DNA of 21,581 bases. It comes from JBKHBQ01 sp046542305. Lineage in GTDB: Bacteria; Bacteroidota; Bacteroidia; Bacteroidales; 4484-276. The notes beneath the pieces are model-generated. The model was given only the letters and a program-made list of their open reading frames with translations, was not told where the DNA came from and did not search any database. Of this stretch, positions 6,979-14,638 are shown piece after piece (the stretch's first letter is position 1; the number at the start of each line of letters is the position of its first letter). The stretch lies in NCBI GenBank assembly GCA_046542305.1, contig JBKHBQ010000035.1, positions 1 to 21,581 of the forward strand, read 5' to 3'. Made by a program: the position numbers and the translations under genes.

Positions 6979-6990
6979 GATATTTATCAA
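6977..6990. promoter_or_regulatory. FNR-type binding site (ATGAT-ATTT-ATCAA)
   Basis: The 14-bp sequence matches the FNR consensus TTGAT-N4-ATCAA at nine of ten defined positions, and its core TGA-N6-TCA is perfect. It sits in the promoter region shared by the cytochrome operon and a gene for an FNR-like protein, so autoregulation and oxygen-dependent control of the cytochromes are plausible. The distance to the candidate -7 boxes is not the standard -41.5, so the start sites need mapping. Confidence 0.55.
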
Positions 6991-7042
6991 CGAAAAACTG
7001 ATCTGGCATTAAAATACCTATTTATTGTATTGACTTTCTGCG

Positions 7043-7050
7043 TAATTTTG
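7043..7050 (+). promoter_or_regulatory. Candidate -7 box for the FNR-like regulator gene
   Basis: TAATTTTG matches TAnnTTTG exactly, 43 bp upstream of the ATG at 7094. A TTG at 7025-7027 is closer (15 bp) than the usual -33 spacing of about 19 bp, so the upstream element is weak. Confidence 0.42.
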
Positions 7051-7093
7051 TTTTTTAGCATTCATTATAAGAAAGGAAGCAGGGAAATAAATC

Positions 7094-7798
7094 ATGATAG
7101 AATTTAAAAAATCTCCTCATTGTACCAATTGCAACGACTGTAACAGGAAGTCTCCGTTATTCAGGTTACTCAAAGCGGAGGAATTGGCGCTACTCAATGA
7201 GGACCGTTTCGAGGTAACTTTCAGGGCAGGCGAAATGATTTTCAAGCAAGGCTCGGCATCCACCCATGCGCTGATGCTGAACACCGGACTGGTGAAGCTT
7301 TACCTGGAAGGGCACAATGGCAGGAACCTGATTTTAAAAATCATAAAGCCCGTACAGATGTTCGGAGGACCGGGAATGTTTCTTGATCAGCGAAATTATT
7401 ATTCGGCAGCCGCCATCGAAGATACCACCGTGTGTTTTATCGACGTAAAGAAATTCAAGGCAGCCATCAGGTCCAATCCTGATTTTGCAGAAAACTTCAT
7501 TGAGCACATCCACCGCAACAGCATTTTTACCTTCGGTCGTTTTATGGATCTAACCCAGAAGCAAATGCCGGGTCGCGTGGCCGACGCATTGCTGTACCTG
7601 AGCCAGGATATTTACGAATCAAGCCATTTTTCTATCAAGCTTTCCCGGCAGGATCTGGCCGATATGACCAGTCTTTCCAAAGAAAGTTTCATAAGAATTT
7701 TGAAGGAATTCAAAGACGAAGGCATTATTAAAATGAACGGAGATACCTTTGAAATCCTGAACCCAAATGCCCTGAAAAAGATCAGCCAGTTCGGTTAA
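7094..7798 (+). CDS. FNR-like Crp family regulator with [4Fe-4S] cysteine set
   Basis: This is a 234-residue DNA-binding regulator. Cys10, Cys13 and Cys16 (HCTNCNDC) plus Cys114 (TTVCFID) match the four cluster ligands of E. coli FNR, so oxygen sensing through a [4Fe-4S] cluster is likely. A cyclic-nucleotide-binding-like beta-roll spans about 30-120, a dimer helix about 125-150, and a helix-turn-helix about 180-205. The recognition helix has Glu197 and Arg201 in the positions of FNR Glu209 and Arg213, but Ile200 replaces FNR Ser212 and Lys196 replaces Val208. The gene is divergent from the cytochrome operon, with an FNR-like box between them. It probably activates anaerobic respiration genes. 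A good terminator follows the gene. Confidence 0.88.
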   Translation: MIEFKKSPHCTNCNDCNRKSPLFRLLKAEELALLNEDRFEVTFRAGEMIFKQGSASTHALMLNTGLVKLYLEGHNGRNLILKIIKPVQMFGGPGMFLDQRNYYSAAAIEDTTVCFIDVKKFKAAIRSNPDFAENFIEHIHRNSIFTFGRFMDLTQKQMPGRVADALLYLSQDIYESSHFSIKLSRQDLADMTSLSKESFIRILKEFKDEGIIKMNGDTFEILNPNALKKISQFG

Positions 7799-7804
7799 AG
7801 GAAG

Positions 7805-7857
7805 AAGGATTTGCCGGTAATTGGTATTAAGTATATCCGGCGTCCTTGTTTTTTTTT
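7805..7857 (+). terminator. Intrinsic terminator after the FNR-like gene
   Basis: Nested inverted repeats, AAGGA (7805-7809) with TCCTT (7843-7847) and GCCGG (7813-7817) with CCGGC (7837-7841), form an interrupted stem with an AT-rich loop. A run of nine T follows at 7849-7857. It lies right after the stop at 7798 and before ftsX. Confidence 0.65.
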
Positions 7858-7881
7858 AATTTAGCCGTGATTTGCCTTGGC

Positions 7882-8757
7882 ATGAAAAAACTCGAAGAAA
7901 AGTACAACCGTAAACGTTACCGGACAGCATACACCACCACCGTTTTCAGTATCACGCTGGTAATTTTTATGTTGGGATTGCTTGCGTTGGCAGTGCATCA
8001 AACCAATAAGCTGTCGGAATACCTGCGTGGGAATATCGGTATTCAACTCGAGCTGAGCGACCGCCTGGAGGCTGAGGAAGCCCTGGTCCTGAAGGATTCG
8101 CTGGCAAACCTGGAATTTGTTTCCCGCTCGGTATATGTATCGAAAGAGGAAGCAGCCAAACAACTTAGCCACGAGCTGGGGGAGGATTTTGTAAGTTTTA
8201 TGGGATACATTCCCCTGCCCGCATCCATTGAGCTTTTTCTGGAAAGCGAATACACATATCAGGACAGCATCGCGGCCATCGAGCAGCGGCTATCCGGGAT
8301 TCCGGCCATTCGAAAAATTTCCTATCAGAAATCGCTCATCGACCTGATCAATGAAAACCTCGAACGGATCGGCCTGGGTATTTTACTCTTTACCGGATTG
8401 CTGCTCATTATTTCCGTTCTTCTGATTTACAACACCATCCGCCTGGCTGTGTTTTCACGAAGGATGCTCATTAAAAGCATGCTGCTTGTAGGCGCCACGC
8501 AGGGTTTTATCCGTAAACCGTTTTTGATTGGCGGAATCTGGCAGGGGATCATCAGCGGAGCTGTTGCGGTGCTGCTTTTGCTCGGGGTAATGCTGCTGAT
8601 CAGGAATAACTTCGGGGGGCCGGATATGTTCGCTGATGCAATCATCTTGTGGGGAATCTTTTTGGGGATGGTGGTTTTCTCGGTTATTATTACGTTTCTT
8701 TCCAACTATTTCGCTGTAAAGAAATACCTGAAAATAAATTCCGAAGATTTGTATTAA
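7882..8757 (+). CDS. ftsX: Cell division protein FtsX
   Basis: This is a 291-residue inner-membrane protein of the FtsX / permease type. It has a short cytoplasmic N-terminus, TM1 at about 24-44, a periplasmic domain of roughly 110 residues with the usual 'SKEEAAKQL' and 'PLPASIELFL' segments, then three further helices. In other bacteria FtsX with the ATPase FtsE controls peptidoglycan hydrolases at the septum. The ATG at 7882 is chosen over one twelve codons upstream because it starts at the expected basic N-terminus, after the terminator of the previous gene. No ftsE is adjacent. The following genes (DUF3098, uppP, truB) are close and co-directional, forming a cell-envelope and housekeeping cluster. 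Confidence 0.9.
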   Translation: MKKLEEKYNRKRYRTAYTTTVFSITLVIFMLGLLALAVHQTNKLSEYLRGNIGIQLELSDRLEAEEALVLKDSLANLEFVSRSVYVSKEEAAKQLSHELGEDFVSFMGYIPLPASIELFLESEYTYQDSIAAIEQRLSGIPAIRKISYQKSLIDLINENLERIGLGILLFTGLLLIISVLLIYNTIRLAVFSRRMLIKSMLLVGATQGFIRKPFLIGGIWQGIISGAVAVLLLLGVMLLIRNNFGGPDMFADAIILWGIFLGMVVFSVIITFLSNYFAVKKYLKINSEDLY

Positions 8758-8762
8758 TTTTG
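8755..8762 (+). promoter_or_regulatory. Candidate -7 box upstream of the DUF3098 gene
   Basis: TAATTTTG matches TAnnTTTG and overlaps the ftsX stop codon, 26 bp before the next ATG. No clear -33 element is seen, so it may only be an internal promoter. Confidence 0.3.
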
Positions 8763-8788
8763 CAAACTCAAAATAATTACCGATTCGC

Positions 8789-9094
8789 ATGAAAAAACAG
8801 GAAAAGATCAGATACAAACCGGTTCAGCCCGAACAAACAAAGTCAACGATCGACAAAACGGATTTTGCCTTCGACCGGCAAAATTATAAATGGCTGCTGA
8901 TCGGTCTGGCCTTTCTGCTGGTCGGTTACCTGTTGATGATCGGCGGCGGCTCCGACGATCCGGATGTATTCAACTATGGCATGTTCAATTTTCAGCGCCT
9001 CACCCTTGCGCCTATCCTGCTCATGATCGGATATCTGCTGGGGATTTATGCCATCATGAAAAAACCCAAAAACTCCGGCAAACATAGGCAATAG
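8789..9094 (+). CDS. DUF3098 family small membrane protein
   Basis: This is a 101-residue protein with a basic, hydrophilic N-terminus of about 35 residues and two transmembrane helices (about 34-52 and 71-91). The segment between them, 'GGGSDDPDVFNYGMFNFQRLTLAP', resembles the signature I associate with DUF3098. It lies 31 bp after ftsX and 29 bp before uppP, an order I recall as frequent in Bacteroidota. The function is unknown; co-occurrence suggests a role near cell wall synthesis or division. Confidence 0.8.
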   Translation: MKKQEKIRYKPVQPEQTKSTIDKTDFAFDRQNYKWLLIGLAFLLVGYLLMIGGGSDDPDVFNYGMFNFQRLTLAPILLMIGYLLGIYAIMKKPKNSGKHRQ

Positions 9095-9123
9095 TCATTT
9101 CACCAAAGCCGTAACGTACGTAC

Positions 9124-9906
9124 ATGAACTGGTTCGAAGCTTTTCTCCTTGGCCTGCTGCAGGGCCTTACCGAATTTCTGCCTGTCAGCAGCAGCGGTCA
9201 TCTCGAACTTGGAAAAGTTTTATTGGGTATCGATGCCGAACATAGCCTGATGTTTACGGTGGTGGTACACGGTGCCACGGTGCTGAGCACTATCGTGATA
9301 TTTTATAAGGACATCCTGAAACTGCTCGGCGGATTGTTTGCTTTTCGGTGGAATGAAGAAACAAAATACATTTTTAAAATATTCCTTTCGATGATCCCGG
9401 TGGGTATTGTGGGGGTATTTTTTAAAGAAGAGGTGGAATCCTTCTTTACAGGTAATACGGCTTTTGTGGGTGCCATGCTGCTGATCACTGCTTCGCTGCT
9501 GGCTTTCACGTATTTTAAAAGATCCCATACACGCACGATCAGCTTCCTGGATTCCCTGATTATGGGCGTGGCGCAGACATTTGCCGTGCTGCCCGGTATT
9601 TCACGCTCCGGCAGCACCATAGCCACCGGATTGCTGCTGGGAAACAAACGCGAAAATGTGGCACGCTTTTCATTCCTCATGGTGCTGATTCCTATTATCG
9701 GAGCCAATATGAAAGATCTGATCGGCGGCGAAATAACTTCCAATCAAAGCATTGGTGTGGTTCCGCTGGTAGTGGGTTTTGCCACGGCCTTCACTTCGGG
9801 GTTGCTGGCCTGCAAATGGATGATCGGCATTGTAAAAAAAGGAAAGCTGATCTATTTCGCCATCTATTGTCTCATTATCGGCTTGCTGGCCATTTTTCTT
9901 GCCTGA
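9124..9906 (+). CDS. uppP: Undecaprenyl-diphosphatase
   Basis: This is a 260-residue polytopic membrane protein of the BacA/UppP family. It removes the terminal phosphate of undecaprenyl diphosphate so that the lipid carrier can be reused in peptidoglycan and surface polysaccharide synthesis. The two family signatures are present: 'LQGLTEFLPVSSSGH' with Glu17 and His26, and 'LPGISRSGSTIATGLLLG' with Arg161. These correspond to the catalytic residues described for the E. coli enzyme. Length is normal. It ends 3 nt before the truB start, so translation may be coupled. Confidence 0.96.
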   Translation: MNWFEAFLLGLLQGLTEFLPVSSSGHLELGKVLLGIDAEHSLMFTVVVHGATVLSTIVIFYKDILKLLGGLFAFRWNEETKYIFKIFLSMIPVGIVGVFFKEEVESFFTGNTAFVGAMLLITASLLAFTYFKRSHTRTISFLDSLIMGVAQTFAVLPGISRSGSTIATGLLLGNKRENVARFSFLMVLIPIIGANMKDLIGGEITSNQSIGVVPLVVGFATAFTSGLLACKWMIGIVKKGKLIYFAIYCLIIGLLAIFLA

Positions 9907-9909
9907 TCC

Positions 9910-10626
9910 ATGATATCAAAAATAAGTCTTCCGGAACATCCTGATTTTAACAACGGCGAAGTGCTTCTGATCGATAAAGCGCCCGACTGGACTTCGTTCG
10001 ACGTGGTGAAAAGCCTGAAGCTGTTTTTAAAATTCAACTTCGGGATTAAAAAGATCAAAATCGGACATGCCGGCACCCTCGATCCCAAAGCTACCGGGCT
10101 GGTGATCGTTTGCACAGGCAAAAAAACCAAAGAAATCGACAGCTATCAGGCCCGCGAAAAAGAATATACCGGCACATTCAGGCTTGGGCAAACCACCCCT
10201 TCTTACGACACCGAAACCCAACCCGACGCCGAATTCCCTACCGGACATATCGATGAAGACCTGCTAAAGGAAACTACCCAAAAATTTCTGGGTGAGATTT
10301 TTCAGGTGCCGCCGGTATTTTCTGCCGTAAAGATTGAAGGCCGGAAGGCCTATGAGTATGCCCGCAAAAGCGAAGCGGTGAAGATGCGCACACGCCTTGT
10401 GGAAATCATGGAATTCGAAATTACAGATGTGCAGATGCCTTATGTGGATTTCAGGGTGCGCTGCAGCAAAGGCACCTACATACGGTCGCTGGCTTACGAT
10501 TTTGGGCTGGCGCTCAGCAGCGGTGCATACCTCAGCGCACTTCGCCGCACGGCCATCGGCGAATTCAGGGTGGAGGACGCGTTGGATGTACAGGCTTTTA
10601 AGAAAGCGTACCGAAGCGAAGGGTAA
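9910..10626 (+). CDS. truB: tRNA pseudouridine(55) synthase
   Basis: This 238-residue TruB enzyme converts U55 of the tRNA T-loop to pseudouridine. The catalytic motif 'GHAGTLDPKATG' contains Asp58. Other family blocks are 'GEVLLIDKAPDWTSFDVV' at 16-33, 'GTFRLGQTTPSYDTET', 'QVPPVFSAVKIEGRKAYEYAR' and 'CSKGTYIRSLAYDFG'. The protein ends soon after the last of these, so it is the short form without the C-terminal PUA domain of the E. coli enzyme. It is the last gene of the ftsX cluster and converges on the lactate dehydrogenase gene with 9 bp between stops. Confidence 0.96.
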   Translation: MISKISLPEHPDFNNGEVLLIDKAPDWTSFDVVKSLKLFLKFNFGIKKIKIGHAGTLDPKATGLVIVCTGKKTKEIDSYQAREKEYTGTFRLGQTTPSYDTETQPDAEFPTGHIDEDLLKETTQKFLGEIFQVPPVFSAVKIEGRKAYEYARKSEAVKMRTRLVEIMEFEITDVQMPYVDFRVRCSKGTYIRSLAYDFGLALSSGAYLSALRRTAIGEFRVEDALDVQAFKKAYRSEG

Positions 10627-10635
10627 TCCTTTAGC

Positions 10636-11577
10636 TCAATCCTCAAGCTTATCGATCATCTCCCGGATCACGCCGGCGCTTTTCACCAGTGCTTTATTTT
10701 CTTCATCGTTGAGTTTCATGGGCAGGGGAGCTATGATGTTGCTTCCCCCCATCAGGTGCGGCAGCGATATCGTTACATTTCCCACATCAGCAATTTCGTC
10801 TGTAGGACGGCAAATGGTGAGAATGCTCCTGTGGTCGTGCGCAATTACATCCACGATGCGTGCTGCTGCCGCGCCAATGCCGTAGTAGGTGGCACCTTTG
10901 CCTTCGATGATTTCATAAGCCGCGTAGCGCACCTGCTCGTCGATCTTCTTACGAATCTCTTCACTGAATCCGATCCTGCGATGGCGGATAAAATCTTCCA
11001 GCGGCAATCCTCCGATGTCGACAATGCTCCAGGTGAGCACTTCCGAATCGCCATGCTCGCCGATCACATAAGCATGCACATGTTGCGGATCCACGCCCAA
11101 CTGACTGCCGAGCAGCGAACGGAAGCGGGCCGTATCGAGCGTGGTGCCAGTGCCGATGATGCGGTGGTCGGAGTAGCCCATTTTACGGGCGTGCTTTGCG
11201 GCTATGTGGGTCATTACATCTACCGGATTGGTGGTCATCAGCAGCATGGCTTCGGGGGCATGCTGCAGGATTTTGGGGATGATGTCCTTTATGATCTTTC
11301 CATTGCGGCTGAGCAGATCCAGGCGTGATTCGCCGGGTTTCTGATTTGCGCCGGCAGCTATCACCACGATGCCTGCCCCGGAAAGATCGCTGTACCCGCC
11401 TGCGCTCACTACCGCCGGGTGGGCAAAAGGTACCGCATGCGATATGTCCGCAGCCTCGGCCGCCGCACGTTTCCTGTTGATATCAACCATTACGATGGAG
11501 GTGGCTGCTTTACGCATCAGTACTGAAAAAGCCGTGGTAGATCCTACATATCCGGTTCCTACAATTCCAATTTTCAT
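10636..11577 (-). CDS. ldh: L-lactate dehydrogenase (NAD-dependent)
   Basis: This is a 313-residue member of the LDH/MDH family. The ATG at 11577 gives the usual start 'MKIGIVGTGYVG' with the Rossmann glycine loop; an ATG six codons upstream is also possible. Asp32 fits NAD preference. The substrate loop 'AGANQKPGESRLDLL' has Gln79 at the position where malate dehydrogenases carry Arg, which indicates lactate/pyruvate specificity. Catalytic residues are His175 (GEHGDSE), Asp148 and Arg151 (LDTARFR). It would regenerate NAD+ in fermentation by reducing pyruvate. It appears monocistronic. Confidence 0.9.
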   Translation of the reverse strand: MKIGIVGTGYVGSTTAFSVLMRKAATSIVMVDINRKRAAAEAADISHAVPFAHPAVVSAGGYSDLSGAGIVVIAAGANQKPGESRLDLLSRNGKIIKDIIPKILQHAPEAMLLMTTNPVDVMTHIAAKHARKMGYSDHRIIGTGTTLDTARFRSLLGSQLGVDPQHVHAYVIGEHGDSEVLTWSIVDIGGLPLEDFIRHRRIGFSEEIRKKIDEQVRYAAYEIIEGKGATYYGIGAAAARIVDVIAHDHRSILTICRPTDEIADVGNVTISLPHLMGGSNIIAPLPMKLNDEENKALVKSAGVIREMIDKLED

Positions 11578-11662
11578 GGCATGATGTTTTATCATTAAAA
11601 CAACCCCCCGACGAATTGTTCAAGATTGACCGGAAAAACTAAAACTCAGAAGATATCCCCTT

Positions 11663-12094
11663 TTATGCAGCCATATTCAGGAAATGCAGGCTGAAAAGTG
11701 CGCCGGACATCACCAGCACCTGAAGTACCAGAACCAGCACAATGCCGTATTTCGGTTTGAAAAGCAGAATGACCAGCAGGAAACAGATCAGCAGGAACAA
11801 TCCGGAGTACAGGTTTGGCTCGCCCAACGATCCGGTGAGGCCGGATAACAGGCTGGCGATCATGAGCAGTGCGCCAATAACCGCACTCATCGAATAACAG
11901 GGAATTTTATACGCATCATATTTTTTATAATGATGAATAAAGAACAGCGGCGTGAATACCAGCGCCATCAGCAGCGCCGACAGATTATACAGCCAGTGGG
12001 CAGGTGGCCCCGGTGTAGCAAGTTGAATGACAATGACTGCGATACCCAGTACGATCGCAAGAATTCCTGTGACAATGGCTAATTTTCCGAGCAT
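11663..12094 (-). CDS. Uncharacterised four-helix membrane protein
   Basis: This is a 143-residue very hydrophobic protein with four predicted helices (about 4-26, 35-54, 69-89 and 96-136, the last possibly a pair). A polar stretch with 'FFIHHYKKYDAYKIP' lies between helices two and three. I recognise no family. It stands alone between ldh and the S41 protease gene on the same strand, with 85 bp and 128 bp gaps. The frame is well supported by the membrane pattern, but no function can be proposed. Confidence 0.65.
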   Translation of the reverse strand: MLGKLAIVTGILAIVLGIAVIVIQLATPGPPAHWLYNLSALLMALVFTPLFFIHHYKKYDAYKIPCYSMSAVIGALLMIASLLSGLTGSLGEPNLYSGLFLLICFLLVILLFKPKYGIVLVLVLQVLVMSGALFSLHFLNMAA

Positions 12095-12222
12095 GGCATT
12101 TTTTTATTTTGAGCTGTAAATGTATGAAAAAACCTTTATAACTGCATACAGCCAGGGGTGTGATATTCCTCACCAATAATCAGTGTAGGAGGCCTCACCG
12201 GGAAAATATGAAGAATTGCGGA

Positions 12223-13848
12223 TTAGGAAATTTGCCTGTTCTCCAGCCATTTTACGGCCTGCTGAAAGGTTTTGTCTTTTTGATGATATACCGGATAAAA
12301 GCCTTCGTCGTCGAGTACATTTCTTCCGATCAGCGCTTTGAGCAGTATTTTTATGTCTTCTTTCATGGCATTAATTCCTTTCTCATCGGGTTTTATTCCC
12401 TGTCCGGCAGCATATGCGATCAGCTCGTCGAACATCCTTCCGCTGATAGTAAAGTCTTTTACAAAGGCTCTGTAATCTGCGTATTTCTCCAGTTCTTTGC
12501 GATGGGTATCGGCATAATCGAAGGCAAAATCATAGATGACCCCTTTATTGATGAGCCGGTTGTAGTAGGCGAGGTTTTCGCCGGTTTCGATCGGGATAAA
12601 AATATCGGGCATAATGCCGCCGCCGCCGTAAACAATCTTTCCACCGGGGGTGGTGTATTTCAGGGAATCGTCGAAATGGATGCTGTCGGCATGGAACACT
12701 TCTCCGTTGAGAAAGCGGTCGTGGAATTCTTTATAGTAGTCTTCGGTGCCGTTTTCGTAGGGTTTTTGTATGCAGCGGCCTGTAGGTGTGTAATATCTTG
12801 CCACTGTCAGGCGCACGGCCGAACCGTCGTACAGGTTCATCTGTTCCTGAACCAGGCCCTTTCCAAACGAACGGCGTCCCATGATGGTGCCGCGGTCGTT
12901 GTCCTGGATGGCGCCAGCCACAATCTCGCTGGCCGAAGCGGAACCTTCGTCGATGAGCACTACAATGCTTTCGTTTTCGAAATTGCCGCGCCTGCTGGCA
13001 TAGGCATAGCTTCGCGGCCGGTTTTTACCTTCGGTGTACACGATCAGCTCGTTGTCCTTCAAAAACTCATCAACCACATCGATGGCAGCCTGCAGGTATC
13101 CGCCGGTATTGTTGCGCAGGTCGAGGATGAGCTTGTGCATGCCCTGTGACTTGAGATTTTTCAGCGCATTTACCATTTCCTCGTGTGTGGTGGCCGCAAA
13201 TTTATTCAGCTTCACATATCCGATGGAATCCGTAACCATGTATGCAATGTCTACGCTATAGGTGGGGATCACATTTCGTGTGATGGTAAAATCCAAAAGT
13301 TCGGGTTCGTTTCTTCTGAACACCAGGATGTTGACCTTTGTTCCGCGCGGGCCTTTAAGCTTCGACATCACTTCGCTGTTGGAAATGCCTACACCTGCAA
13401 TGGTATCGCCTTCCACAATTACGATGCGGTCGCCGGTTTTGATGCCGGCTTTTTCGGAGGGACCTCCGGCAATCGGGGAGATCACCATCACCGTATCTCT
13501 TTCGATTCTGAATTGTACGCCGATGCCTTCGAAATTGCCTTCGAGGTGCTCATTTACAGCATCCAGATCCCTGGCAGGAATATACTGTGAGTGAGGATCC
13601 AGTTCATCCAGCATCTGCTCAATGGCGCCCTCTTTTAATACTTCTACGTCCACGGTATCCACATAATCGCGTTCGATAAAAGTCAGCAGGTCGGTCACTT
13701 TGTTGTATTTTCCCAGATCCACCGAAAAGATCCTGGATTCTCCGGAGGATTGCGGAGCAAGCTGTATGCCCAGCAGCATACCGGCAATCAGGACCAGGGC
13801 GAATAATATGGGAAGGTATACGGTTATTTTATGTTTGAATTTGCTCAT
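12223..13848 (-). CDS. C-terminal processing peptidase (S41A)
   Basis: This is a 541-residue exported or membrane-anchored serine protease; the ATG at 13848 is preferred over a TTG two codons upstream. It has one N-terminal transmembrane segment (about 9-29). An N-terminal helical region follows, with 'DYVDTVDVEVLKEGAIEQMLDELDPHSQYI', typical of CtpA/Prc proteins. A PDZ domain lies at about 95-175. The catalytic domain carries 'LDLRNNTGG', Ser315 (GSASASE), Lys340 (SFGKG) and Gln344, matching the Ser-Lys dyad of the family. A C-terminal extension of about 120 residues after residue 400 is normal in Bacteroidota homologues. It cleaves periplasmic proteins, often at nonpolar C-termini. It is divergent from rsmI. 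Confidence 0.94.
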   Translation of the reverse strand: MSKFKHKITVYLPILFALVLIAGMLLGIQLAPQSSGESRIFSVDLGKYNKVTDLLTFIERDYVDTVDVEVLKEGAIEQMLDELDPHSQYIPARDLDAVNEHLEGNFEGIGVQFRIERDTVMVISPIAGGPSEKAGIKTGDRIVIVEGDTIAGVGISNSEVMSKLKGPRGTKVNILVFRRNEPELLDFTITRNVIPTYSVDIAYMVTDSIGYVKLNKFAATTHEEMVNALKNLKSQGMHKLILDLRNNTGGYLQAAIDVVDEFLKDNELIVYTEGKNRPRSYAYASRRGNFENESIVVLIDEGSASASEIVAGAIQDNDRGTIMGRRSFGKGLVQEQMNLYDGSAVRLTVARYYTPTGRCIQKPYENGTEDYYKEFHDRFLNGEVFHADSIHFDDSLKYTTPGGKIVYGGGGIMPDIFIPIETGENLAYYNRLINKGVIYDFAFDYADTHRKELEKYADYRAFVKDFTISGRMFDELIAYAAGQGIKPDEKGINAMKEDIKILLKALIGRNVLDDEGFYPVYHQKDKTFQQAVKWLENRQIS

Positions 13849-13869
13849 GGGCAATACTTGTTACTTTTG
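13841..13869 (+). promoter_or_regulatory. Candidate promoter for rsmI
   Basis: TTG at 13841-13843 and TACTTTTG at 13862-13869 are 18 bp apart, close to the Bacteroidota -33/-7 arrangement, and face rsmI. The -33 part lies inside the start of the protease gene, so the two divergent promoters would overlap. Confidence 0.42.
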
Positions 13870-13880
13870 TAAAATCCTGA

Positions 13881-13888
13881 CAAAATTA
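13881..13888 (-). promoter_or_regulatory. Candidate -7 box for the S41 protease gene
   Basis: The minus strand reads TAATTTTG (TAnnTTTG), 33 bp upstream of the ATG at 13848. No convincing -33 element is seen at the standard distance. Confidence 0.38.
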
Positions 13889-13939
13889 TTTATCTTTAAA
13901 CGCAATTAAAAGGAATATCTTATTTTTCAGATTTTCAGT

Positions 13940-14608
13940 ATGTCGAAACTCTTTCTGGTACCCACTCCGATTGGCAATCTCGGTGATATCACTTTCCGGG
14001 CGGTAGAGGTTTTAAAAACGGTGGATTTTATCCTTGCAGAGGATACCCGGACCTCCGGTATCCTGCTTAAGCATTTCGAAATCAGCAAGCCGCTTGTGGC
14101 TCATCACCAGCATAACGAACACAGTGTTCTCGAAAGAATCGTTCAACGCATCGGCGCAGGTGAAACGGCTGCCCTGATCAGCGATGCCGGAACGCCCGCA
14201 ATTTCCGATCCGGGATTTCTGTTGCTGCGCGAGTGTCTGCGAAACGGAATTGAGGTGGAATGCCTTCCCGGCCCCACGGCCTTTCTTCCGGCTCTGATCA
14301 ACTCGGGGCTGCCCGCTAACCGGTTCCTGTTCGAAGGATTTCTGCCTCACAAAAAGGGCAGGAAAAGCAAACTGGAATACCTGAGCGAGGTGCCTTATAC
14401 CGTGGTGCTGTACGAATCGCCGCACCGTCTGCTGAAAACACTCGAGCAACTGGCCGAACATTGCGGCGCCGGCCGCCAGGCTTCCGTATCACGCGAACTC
14501 ACCAAAATGTATGAAGAAACCCGCAGGGGCACGCTTGCCGACCTGATCGCGCATTTTAAGGAAGAAACCGTAAAGGGCGAGTTCGTCATTGTGATGGCAG
14601 GGAAATAA
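13940..14608 (+). CDS. rsmI: 16S rRNA (cytidine(1402)-2'-O)-methyltransferase
   Basis: This 222-residue tetrapyrrole-methylase-fold enzyme uses S-adenosylmethionine to methylate the ribose of C1402 in the ribosomal decoding centre. Family blocks are clear: 'LVPTPIGNLGDIT' (residues 6-18), 'EDTRTS', 'HQHNE', 'SDAGTPAISDPG', 'LPGPTA', 'FEGFLPHKKGRK' and 'YESPHRLLKTL'. It is shorter than the E. coli protein (about 286 residues) because the C-terminal domain is absent, which I believe is common in this phylum. It is followed by a NUDIX gene after 30 bp. Confidence 0.95.
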   Translation: MSKLFLVPTPIGNLGDITFRAVEVLKTVDFILAEDTRTSGILLKHFEISKPLVAHHQHNEHSVLERIVQRIGAGETAALISDAGTPAISDPGFLLLRECLRNGIEVECLPGPTAFLPALINSGLPANRFLFEGFLPHKKGRKSKLEYLSEVPYTVVLYESPHRLLKTLEQLAEHCGAGRQASVSRELTKMYEETRRGTLADLIAHFKEETVKGEFVIVMAGK

Positions 14609-14621
14609 AAATCTATCTTTG
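14589..14621 (+). promoter_or_regulatory. Candidate promoter for the NUDIX gene
   Basis: TATCTTTG at 14614-14621 matches TAnnTTTG exactly; TTG at 14589-14591 lies 22 bp upstream, slightly long. The start codon follows 17 bp after the -7 box. The upstream element lies within the end of rsmI. Confidence 0.4.
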
Positions 14622-14638
14622 AAGTAAAAAAGCATAAC

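Noticed and set aside
10636..11577. Annotation as malate dehydrogenase
   Set aside because: The substrate loop has Gln79 (NQKPG) where malate dehydrogenases have Arg, so lactate dehydrogenase is favoured.
12160..13149. Long plus-strand open frame (329 codons) opposite the S41 protease
   Set aside because: The minus strand carries clear PDZ and catalytic motifs; the antisense frame shows no family features.
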